5,790 nt of DNA from Chitinophagia bacterium (GTDB taxonomy: Bacteria; Bacteroidota; Bacteroidia; Chitinophagales; Chitinophagaceae): assembly GCA_010027295.1 (NCBI GenBank), contig RGVM01000190.1, forward strand, positions 1 through 5,790. The letters are read 5' to 3'. The position numbers and the translations under genes were made by a program. Under the pieces are notes generated by a model, which had not been told where the DNA came from, searched no databases, and was given only the letters and a program-made list of their open reading frames with translations. Shown here piece after piece: positions 1-5,216 of this stretch. Every line of letters starts with the position of its first letter. Position 1 is the first letter of the stretch.

Positions 1-957
1 GGAGCTCTGGCCGGCGGCGATGAGGGCGACGGCGAAGAGGATGGGGGCGATGTTGCTGCCCAGCATGGGGGCGAGCAGCTCGTGTGCCTGCCGTATCTCG
101 GCGACGTCGGTGCGACCTGACTCGTAGAAGACCCTGCCTGCCAGCACCAGGATGGCGGCGTTGACGAAGAATGCCAGGTTGAGGGCGACGGCCGAGTCGA
201 TGAAGTTGAGTTTGAGGGCCCGACGCATGCCGGCCTCGTCCCGTCGGATCTTGCGCGTCTGCACCAATGCCGAGTGGAGGTAGAGGTTGTGGGGCATGAC
301 AGTGGCCCCTATAATGCCGATGGTGATATAGAGGGCGTCCTCGTTGGGCAGGGAGGGGACGAAGCCCTTGGCCACTTCGCCGAGGTCCGGCCGGGCAAGG
401 AGGATCTCTATGAGGAAGGACACGCCAATGATGGCGACAAGTGCTATGATGAAGGCCTCGAGCTTGCGCATGCCGAGGCGTTGCAGCCACAGGAAGACGA
501 AGGTGTCGAGGATGGTGATCAGCACGCCCCAGATGAGCGGTAGTCCTGTCAGCAACTGGATACCAATGGCCATGCCGATGATTTCGGCCAGGTCGGTGGC
601 GGCGATGGCCACTTCGGCCAGCGCGTAAAGGGCGTAGTTGACGTAGCGCGGGTATGTCTCGCGGTTGGCCTGAGCCAGGTCGCGGCCCCGAACGATGCCC
701 AGTCGGGCCGAGAGGCTCTGCAACAGCAGGGCCATGAGGTTGCTCATCAGCAGTACCCATAGGAGCCGGTACCCGAAGCGGCTCCCCCCTGCGATGTCGG
801 TCGCCCAGTTGCCGGGGTCCATGTAGCCGACGCTCACCAGGTAGGCCGGTCCCAGGAAGGCCAGCGCACGGCGCCAGCCTGAGCCGCGCACGACCGTGGT
901 GTCTACGCTGCTGTGCACCTCGCTGAGCGACTCGTATGGATGTCCTGTCTTCGACAT
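1..957 (-). CDS. mntH: Nramp-family divalent metal (Mn2+/Fe2+) transporter MntH, 3' end outside window
   Basis: This is a proton-coupled inner-membrane importer of Mn2+ and related divalent metals. The visible 319 residues are highly hydrophobic, with several membrane segments. The family's metal-binding motifs are both intact: DPGN at residues 47-50 in the unwound part of TM1 (context [15 protein letters not shown]), and MPHN at 221-224 in TM6 (context [13 protein letters not shown]). In this family the Met of MPHN favours transition metals over Mg2+, so Mn/Fe uptake is the expected role. The fragment stops within GQSS, the start of the conserved GQSST motif around TM8; full-length members run roughly 400-450 residues, so about a quarter is missing. 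The start at 957 gives a normal soluble N-terminus and lies about 30 nt downstream of a well-matched promoter. No strong Shine-Dalgarno sequence is visible, as is common in Bacteroidota. The gene is probably transcribed alone. Family assignment is near certain; the exact metal is inferred. Confidence 0.95.
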   Translation of the reverse strand, partial: MSKTGHPYESLSEVHSSVDTTVVRGSGWRRALAFLGPAYLVSVGYMDPGNWATDIAGGSRFGYRLLWVLLMSNLMALLLQSLSARLGIVRGRDLAQANRETYPRYVNYALYALAEVAIAATDLAEIIGMAIGIQLLTGLPLIWGVLITILDTFVFLWLQRLGMRKLEAFIIALVAIIGVSFLIEILLARPDLGEVAKGFVPSLPNEDALYITIGIIGATVMPHNLYLHSALVQTRKIRRDEAGMRRALKLNFIDSAVALNLAFFVNAAILVLAGRVFYESGRTDVAEIRQAHELLAPMLGSNIAPILFAVALIAAGQSS

Positions 958-994
958 GACGCTTCGCCGCCCTGGCCCTATGTGGGCAGCCTGT

Positions 995-1026
995 CAAAAC
1001 TAATAAAGTTAGTCCATCCTAACAAA
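995..1026 (-). promoter_or_regulatory. Bacteroidota-type promoter of mntH
   Basis: Read on the minus strand, TTTG (1026-1023) is followed after exactly 20 bp by TAGTTTTG (1002-995). This matches the Bacteroidota -33/-7 promoter consensus (TTTG, N19-20, TAnnTTTG) at every defined base. Transcription would begin near position 990, leaving a leader of about 30 nt before the ATG at 957. The match and spacing are seen directly; activity is inferred. Confidence 0.72.
999..1023. promoter_or_regulatory. Probable metal-responsive operator (MntR/DtxR-like), two overlapping inverted repeats
   Basis: On the minus strand GTTAGGATGGACTAAC (1023-1008) has perfect 5-bp arms around a 6-bp spacer. A second repeat, ACTAA-N5-TTAGT (plus strand, 999-1013), overlaps it and shares the middle half-site, giving three TTAG/CTAA-type half-sites in 25 bp. 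The array fills most of the spacer between the mntH -33 and -7 elements and runs into the -7 element, so a bound protein would block RNA polymerase. DtxR/MntR-family repressors bind AT-rich inverted repeats of the TTAGG...CCTAA kind and commonly control mntH. The repeats are seen; the identity of the regulator is inferred from the gene. Confidence 0.55.
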
Positions 1027-1090
1027 TGTTTCTAAAACGGGGGCTGCGCCTCGCTGTTCCGCTGGGGCCTCCGGCTGTGGCCGATGGAAA

Positions 1091-1103
1091 GACGGCGACC
1101 GTC
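1091..1103 (-). terminator. Possible weak intrinsic terminator after the TlpA-like gene
   Basis: Three bases past the stop codon of the minus-strand gene, the transcript would form GACGG-TCG-CCGTC, a perfect 5-bp GC-rich stem with a 3-nt loop, followed by only UUU. Location and polarity fit a terminator between the oxidoreductase gene and the separately promoted mntH. The short stem and short U-run make it weak. Confidence 0.35.
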
Positions 1104-1105
1104 CC

Positions 1106-2242
1106 TTATTTCAAGATCTCCTCGAGCTTGCGGTTCAGTTCTTCCCCACGGAGGTTTTTGCCAACGATGGTACCCTTCGGGTCTATTAGGAAGTTCTGTG
1201 GAATGGCCTGGATGCCGTAGAGGACGGCGACCTCGTTGCTCCAGAACTTGAGGTCGGACACCTGGGTCCAGGTAAGTTTATCATCGTGGATGGCTTTCAT
1301 CCATTTCTCCTTCCCGGTGGGCTGGTCGAGGGAGACTCCGAGGACGTCGAAGCCCTTCCCATGGTGCCTGGCATAGGCGGCCACGAGGTTGGGATTCTCC
1401 TGGCGGCAGGGACCGCACCAACTGGCCCAGAAGTCGATCAGCACATAGCGGCCTCGGAAGGAGGAAAGGGCGACGGGGTTTCCGAGTGTGTCGTTCTGGG
1501 TGAACTCGGGCGCCGTTTTGCCGATGCCTGTCTTCTTGGCCTTTTCGATGCGCGCGGCCATCTCCTGTCCGGAGGGGGTGTTACGCTGCTGTTCGGGGAT
1601 GGCGAGGAAGACGGGCTCGACCTTTTCCGCGTCGATATCGTATCCGGCGAAGGTTTTCAGGGCGTGCATGGCGAGGGGGGATGCCGGGTTTGCGAGGACA
1701 TAGTCCCTGTTCTTGCGACCGACCTCTGCGCTGAGGGCTTCGAACTCCTCATCGATGCGCTTCATGCCAGCCTCGTCCTTCTTCATCCGGTATTCGGAGT
1801 ATTGTCGGTTGAGTTCGGACATCTTCGCATCCTCCTCCTTGGTAAGGGACTTTAGTTTCGCGTGTTCGTCGTTGACCTTGGAGCCGCTAATGGCAGCGTT
1901 GGCGAAGGAGTCGGCACTGGAGATGCGGATTTTCTCGTTGGCGATGAAAAACTGTATGATGTCGCGCCGGAAGCTGATGGCACGGATGCTGCGTCCCGAG
2001 CGCTCGGGGTATTTGGCCCGCAGCGATGCCATGATGGGACCGGGGACGGTTCCCTTGAAGCGGTAGCTGCCGTTGACTAGGTCGCTGCTGTCGGAGTGCT
2101 GTTTGCCTTCCGCATACCAATTCAAGTAGACCTTGACCACCGTGTCCTTCATCTTCGACACCTTCCCCCGTATCTCGAAGGAGGGCTGAGCGGAAGCGCC
2201 AAGGGTGACGGCGGTCAAGAGGAATACGAGGACGGCTCTCAT
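1106..2242 (-). CDS. Secreted TlpA/ResA-like thiol-disulfide oxidoreductase with DUF4369-type N-terminal domain
   Basis: This is a 378-residue exported protein of the kind widespread in Bacteroidota. Residues 1-18 form a signal peptide ending in ASA before Gln19. Residues about 20-115 are a beta-rich region typical of DUF4369, which precedes thioredoxin domains in this phylum. Residues about 120-225 are charged and likely helical. The C-terminal thioredoxin/AhpC-TSA domain spans about 238-378. It carries WCGPC at 275-279 (redox cysteines 276 and 279, context DFWASWCGPCRQENP) and a cis-proline in GIQAIPQ near 348, so the active site looks complete. The expected role is reduction or exchange of disulfides in periplasmic or surface proteins, for example in cytochrome c maturation or stress tolerance; the substrate is unknown. 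The frame stays open upstream to 2344, but that start overlaps the divergent gene and would bury the signal peptide, so the Met at 2242 is preferred. Not co-oriented with any redox partner here. Confidence 0.93.
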   Translation of the reverse strand: MRAVLVFLLTAVTLGASAQPSFEIRGKVSKMKDTVVKVYLNWYAEGKQHSDSSDLVNGSYRFKGTVPGPIMASLRAKYPERSGRSIRAISFRRDIIQFFIANEKIRISSADSFANAAISGSKVNDEHAKLKSLTKEEDAKMSELNRQYSEYRMKKDEAGMKRIDEEFEALSAEVGRKNRDYVLANPASPLAMHALKTFAGYDIDAEKVEPVFLAIPEQQRNTPSGQEMAARIEKAKKTGIGKTAPEFTQNDTLGNPVALSSFRGRYVLIDFWASWCGPCRQENPNLVAAYARHHGKGFDVLGVSLDQPTGKEKWMKAIHDDKLTWTQVSDLKFWSNEVAVLYGIQAIPQNFLIDPKGTIVGKNLRGEELNRKLEEILK

Positions 2243-2261
2243 GTGGGTTATTTTGTTTGAG

Positions 2262-2283
2262 TCCAAGGTACGGAATCCTTGGA
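2262..2283. promoter_or_regulatory. Inverted repeat in the divergent promoter region, candidate operator
   Basis: TCCAAGG (2262-2268) and CCTTGGA (2277-2283) form perfect 7-bp arms around an 8-bp spacer. The repeat lies in the 100-bp gap between the TlpA-like gene (minus) and the SdpI-like gene (plus). Its left arm overlaps TACCTTGG on the minus strand (2270-2263), a one-mismatch version of the TAnnTTTG -7 element for the oxidoreductase gene. No clear -33 TTTG lies at the right distance, so the promoter assignment is weak. The symmetry is seen; a regulatory role is inferred from position. Confidence 0.4.
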
Positions 2284-2342
2284 AAGGCATCGGCGGCCCG
2301 AGCCGTGACATCTTCGTGTGTGCGGAGTACGTATTTTGGGGC

Positions 2343-2996
2343 ATGAAGAAGGGAACGGCCCTCGCGCTCGCAGCACTGCTGATCGTTCTGCCGCTGTGCT
2401 TCGCGGCCTGGCTGCATCCCCGTCTTCCGGGGAGGATACCCGTTCACTTCGGGGCCGACGGACGTCCAGACGCCTGGGGCGGTCCCGACAGCATCTACCT
2501 CGGGCCCTCTATCATGGGCGTAGTATCGCTGATCCTGTTTGCGATGCTGACGAACCTGCGGCGCATCGACCCGAAGCGTCATTCCTCCACGCATCCCATG
2601 CTGATGCGGTCGTTCGCCGTCTACCTCACGGGCTTCCTGTCGCTGCTGAGCGGCTGTATGATGGCGTCCATGGCATGGGAGGGCCTTCCCGTCCTCCGAC
2701 TGCTCCTCGGGGCCCTCGGTCTCGGCATCTCGGGGATGGGGCTTTTCCTGCCACGGCTGGAGCCGAACTATTTCACGGGCTACCGTCTGCCCTGGACATT
2801 GGAGGACCCTGACAACTGGGCCTCCACGCATCGGCTGGCGGGCCGGCTCTGGACATGGGGCGGGCTGGTTATCGCAATGGCGGCGCTCCTGCTGGAAGGG
2901 CGATGGCTGCTGTGGGCCTTCACGCTGTCGATGGCGGTGACGGGGTTCGCGCCCGTGGTGCATTCCTGGCGGCGCTTCCGTCGCGCCGGGCGTTGA
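2343..2996 (+). CDS. SdpI-family (DUF1648 + SdpI domain) integral membrane protein
   Basis: This 217-residue inner-membrane protein has about six predicted membrane segments: near residues 5-23, 52-70, 90-110, 115-136, 170-184 and 188-206. Between the first two lies a DUF1648-type motif, IPVHFGADGRPDAWG (32-46). The loop at about 142-170 has the SdpI signature NYFTGYRLPWTLEDPDNW followed by STHRLAGRLW. The best-known member, Bacillus SdpI, confers immunity to the SdpC toxin and sequesters the repressor SdpR. Most homologues in other phyla have no proven function, and there is no toxin gene or ArsR-type repressor nearby, so an immunity role should not be assumed. The start at 2343 immediately precedes a Lys-Lys and hydrophobic stretch. 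The frame extends upstream to 2205, but that part overlaps the divergent signal-peptide region and has no membrane-protein character. It is the first gene of a plus-strand run; the next gene starts 54 bp later and may be read through. Confidence 0.86.
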   Translation: MKKGTALALAALLIVLPLCFAAWLHPRLPGRIPVHFGADGRPDAWGGPDSIYLGPSIMGVVSLILFAMLTNLRRIDPKRHSSTHPMLMRSFAVYLTGFLSLLSGCMMASMAWEGLPVLRLLLGALGLGISGMGLFLPRLEPNYFTGYRLPWTLEDPDNWASTHRLAGRLWTWGGLVIAMAALLLEGRWLLWAFTLSMAVTGFAPVVHSWRRFRRAGR

Positions 2997-3050
2997 ATCC
3001 CGACGGCAGTCAATTGATTTTTCATTATCTTCCATCAAACGTTCCATCCT

Positions 3051-3965
3051 ATGCCATCCATGCAACCCTTCGGCCGTCGGGACTTCCTGCGGCACTCCCT
3101 CGTCATTGGTTCGGGCCTGCTGGCCGGACCCTCCGTCTTCGCCGGCGGACCTCGGCCCAACTCGCGCTTCGGCGGCGTGCAGGTCGGCGCCATCACGTAT
3201 TCTTTCCGCAGCCTGCCCGTGACGCCCGCCGACATCATTCGCTACTGCCAGCAGTGCGGCCTCAGCGCCCTGGAGCTGAAAGGCGACACGGCTGAGCCCT
3301 TCGCCGGGGCGCCGGCGGGCAACCAGCTGCGCGAGTGGCGGGAGACGGTGGGCATGGAGAAGTTCGTCGAACTGCGGAAGATGTTCCGCAAGGCGGGTAT
3401 CTCGATATACGCCTACAAGCCCAACGCGCTCGGCGAGCGGAACAGCGACGGGGAGATCGAGCATGCGATGAAAGCCGGGAAGGCCCTCGGCGCCACATCG
3501 GTGACCGTGGAACTTCCGAAGGACCCCGCCCATTCGAAGCGGCTGGCCGACATCGCGGCGAAACACAGCATCTACGTGGGCTACCATGCCCACACGCAGG
3601 CCACCGACACGGCCTGGGACGAGGCGCTGGCTCAGTCGCCCTGGAATACGCTGAACCTGGACTGCGGCCACTATATCGCGGCAGGCGGCAGCAACACGGC
3701 CGCGAGCCTGCTGGCGCTGATCGAGGCGAAGCACGACCGCATCTCCTCCATGCACCTGAAAGATCGGAGGCTGAAGCAGAACGGCGGCGCCAACGTCGAG
3801 TGGGGCAAGGGCGACACGCCCATCCGGGAGATACTGCAGCTCATGAAGGCGAAGCGCTACCGCTTCCCCGCGAGCATCGAGCTGGAGTATCCCGTGCCGG
3901 CCGGGTCCGACGCGGTGAAGGAGGTGACCAAGTGTGTGGCCTATGCCCGGGAGGCGCTGTCCTGA
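3051..3965 (+). CDS. Tat-exported sugar phosphate isomerase/epimerase-like TIM-barrel protein
   Basis: This 304-residue protein belongs to the xylose isomerase-like TIM-barrel (AP endonuclease 2) superfamily. Residues 1-31 are a twin-arginine signal: GRRDFLRHS at 8-16, a hydrophobic stretch at about 17-30, then a likely cut after VFA. The enzyme would thus be exported folded, with its metal already bound. By comparison with the D-tagatose 3-epimerase type, plausible metal and catalytic residues are Glu154 (VTVE), Asp204 and His207 (LDCGH), His235 (MHLKD) and Glu277 (SIELE). These sit in the right order and spacing, so the active site appears intact. YHAH at 178-181 is also typical. Relatives isomerise or epimerise sugars or inositols, and in Bacteroidota exported versions are often found near genes for sugar breakdown; the substrate cannot be read from sequence. 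Met4 at 3060 is an alternative start. The downstream secreted-protein gene begins 20 bp after the stop, implying co-transcription. Confidence 0.9.
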   Translation: MPSMQPFGRRDFLRHSLVIGSGLLAGPSVFAGGPRPNSRFGGVQVGAITYSFRSLPVTPADIIRYCQQCGLSALELKGDTAEPFAGAPAGNQLREWRETVGMEKFVELRKMFRKAGISIYAYKPNALGERNSDGEIEHAMKAGKALGATSVTVELPKDPAHSKRLADIAAKHSIYVGYHAHTQATDTAWDEALAQSPWNTLNLDCGHYIAAGGSNTAASLLALIEAKHDRISSMHLKDRRLKQNGGANVEWGKGDTPIREILQLMKAKRYRFPASIELEYPVPAGSDAVKEVTKCVAYAREALS

Positions 3966-3985
3966 CAACGCTCACGCTGACAAAT

Positions 3986-4756
3986 ATGAACCGAAGAAGG
4001 AGTCTGATTCTGTCAACGGCAGGATTCGCAATGTCCATTCAGCTACTTGCCGCCCAGACGCCCGACAAGTGGGTCGGCGCCTACCTGAACCGGGGATCGG
4101 GCGTCGCCCTCGAGATCAAGCCCAAGCAGGAGGGGATGTATCCCGGCGAGTTCAGCTACAACGGCATGAAGCTGCCCATCCGCGGCATCAGCCTGCTGGG
4201 GGTCTTCACGGCAGAGTACTCCTACCAGCAGAAATGGTTCTCCTTCACGATGACTCGGGGGAGCAAGGATTTCACGCTCTCTGTCGACGGAGTCACGCTG
4301 CCCATGGAACGCTTGCCGGCGGGCGCCAAGATACCCGTGACAAAAGCACCTGCGACAACGAACAAGGGCAGTACGACTACAGGTGGCAATACGCCCAAGA
4401 CAGGCGCCGGCGCGACGAATGGAAGCTGGACCCAGCGACTGAACGGACGGCAGCTGCTATACCTCCAGACAGGCGGCGGCACCAGCACGAAGGCCTTCCT
4501 CAACCTCTTCGCCAACGGGAGGTTCCACTTCGAGACATCGACATCGCACACATCTGGAGGTTTCGGGGAGTTCTCCTATGCCGACGAGTCGAAGGACGAC
4601 GGCACCTGGAAGATCATCGACCGCGGCGGCACCACCCTGCTCGTCACCGTCTCGTCGAAGAACGGGCAGACCTCAGAGATGCGCCTCCAGCCGGGCCAGT
4701 CGGCCACACAGGTGCTGCTGGACAGCAGACGTTTCTTCATACGCGCTATCGAATAG
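3986..4756 (+). CDS. Secreted two-domain beta-rich protein of unknown function
   Basis: I do not recognise a named family for this 256-residue protein. Residues 1-23 form a Sec signal peptide (MNRRRS, a hydrophobic stretch, then LLAA before Gln24); there is no lipobox cysteine and in fact no cysteine at all. Residues about 27-115 form a compact region with alternating polar and hydrophobic residues, suggesting beta strands. A linker at about 117-147 is rich in Thr, Gly, Lys and Ala (TTNKGSTTTGGN). The C-terminal region, about 148-256, contains LFANGRFHFET, a GTWKI element and a terminal DSRRFFI. This resembles small lipocalin-like beta-barrel domains found in secreted bacterial proteins. The start at 3986 is chosen because it begins the signal peptide; the same frame is open far upstream through the preceding gene, but that is a high-GC artefact. 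The 20-bp gap from the Tat-exported TIM barrel suggests one transcript and possibly a shared periplasmic job, such as ligand binding. Confidence 0.8.
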   Translation: MNRRRSLILSTAGFAMSIQLLAAQTPDKWVGAYLNRGSGVALEIKPKQEGMYPGEFSYNGMKLPIRGISLLGVFTAEYSYQQKWFSFTMTRGSKDFTLSVDGVTLPMERLPAGAKIPVTKAPATTNKGSTTTGGNTPKTGAGATNGSWTQRLNGRQLLYLQTGGGTSTKAFLNLFANGRFHFETSTSHTSGGFGEFSYADESKDDGTWKIIDRGGTTLLVTVSSKNGQTSEMRLQPGQSATQVLLDSRRFFIRAIE

Positions 4757-4836
4757 CCACTGTGCAACGTCCATGGATAGTTGAAAATATGAGTGAATGA
4801 CATCAGAGGCAAGAGCATCAAAAAAAACAAAAGACC

Positions 4837-5091
4837 ATGGATAGCATCGAGATGGGATGGATGATTTCGAGAATCTCCGTCTTCCTGAACCAGAGCATCG
4901 ACACGATGTCGACGGGTTCCTGTGAATGGACACTGCCGGACGGATCAGGCATCCGCCTGGACATGGTCGAGAAGGAGATCCGCTTCATCGACTTCGCAGG
5001 TGACGACAAGACCTACTACGCGATCGTGGGCCTGGCCCACAGCCATGGCCTGACCACCGGGGACTATGACTCCGCGAAAGAGGACTCCTGA
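4837..5091 (+). CDS. Small acidic hypothetical protein (84 aa)
   Basis: This short gene encodes an 84-residue cytoplasmic-type protein without a signal peptide or membrane segment. It is acidic: about 15 Asp/Glu against 6 Lys/Arg. I recognise no family. Support for it being real: its third codon positions are mostly G or C like its neighbours, the start is preceded by an A-rich stretch (4819-4832) of the sort that serves as a translation-enhancing leader in Bacteroidota, and no better frame covers this interval. A strand-like middle (WTLPDGSGIRLDMVEKEIRF) is followed by a second hydrophobic strand and a polar, acidic tail. It lies 80 bp downstream of the secreted beta-rich protein gene on the same strand, without an obvious promoter or terminator between them. 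Starts at internal Met6 or Met9 are possible. Function unknown. Confidence 0.62.
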   Translation: MDSIEMGWMISRISVFLNQSIDTMSTGSCEWTLPDGSGIRLDMVEKEIRFIDFAGDDKTYYAIVGLAHSHGLTTGDYDSAKEDS

Positions 5092-5165
5092 GGCGAATCG
5101 CCAATACTTATCCAGTCTCATCGAATGAGTCCGGATCGGACACAAGGGCGAATGCATCCGGTAAA

Positions 5166-5208
5166 TGGCCCGCATACATGGTCTTCAATGACTCTTGTAT
5201 TCGGGCCA
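5166..5208. terminator. Hairpin between convergent genes, possible bidirectional terminator
   Basis: TGGCCCG-C-ATACA (5166-5178) pairs with TGTAT-T-CGGGCCA (5196-5208): a 13-bp stem with one mismatch and a 17-nt loop. It begins eight bases past the stop codon of the minus-strand T9SS gene and also lies downstream of the small plus-strand gene, exactly where a shared terminator is expected. On the minus strand the stem is followed by TTTACC; on the plus strand by ACCCATCC. The lack of a proper U-run argues against a classical intrinsic terminator, so it may act by pausing or by stabilising 3' ends. Confidence 0.5.
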
Positions 5209-5216
5209 ACCCATCC

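Noticed and set aside
274..628. Short plus-strand frames across the transporter gene
   Set aside because: They are antisense to conserved Nramp sequence including MPHN; Gly/Asp/Glu-rich or Met/Ser-rich shadow translations.
1286..1855. 189-codon plus-strand frame inside the oxidoreductase gene
   Set aside because: It is antisense to the conserved thioredoxin domain with intact WCGPC; the product has no recognisable features.
2332..2338. TATTTTG as a -7 promoter element for the SdpI-like gene
   Set aside because: It is one base short of TAnnTTTG and lies four bases before the start codon, which would leave no leader; no matching -33 element was found.
2243..2344. Longer N-terminus for the oxidoreductase
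   Set aside because: The extra 34 residues overlap the start of the divergent gene and would place the signal peptide internally.
3026..3033. TATCTTCC as a -7 element for the TIM-barrel gene
   Set aside because: Two mismatches in the TTTG part and no TTTG about 20 bp upstream.
1887..3968. 693-codon open frame on the minus strand
   Set aside because: It runs antisense to the SdpI-like and TIM-barrel genes and across the start of the oxidoreductase gene. Its product is rich in Arg, Gly, Pro, Gln and His with no domain, as expected for a shadow frame in high-GC DNA.
3335..3985. Upstream extension of the secreted beta-rich protein frame through the TIM-barrel gene
   Set aside because: The extension is a low-complexity Arg/Gly/Glu/His-rich translation of an overlapping real gene. 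A proper signal peptide begins at 3986.
3934..4800. 288-codon plus-strand frame overlapping the secreted beta-rich protein gene
   Set aside because: Its product is Arg/Gln/Pro-rich with no domain or signal, while the other frame encodes a signal peptide and beta-rich domains.
5092..5106. GGCG-AAT-CGCC as a terminator after the small gene
   Set aside because: Only a 4-bp stem with a 3-nt loop and no following T-run; the larger hairpin at 5166-5208 is a better candidate.
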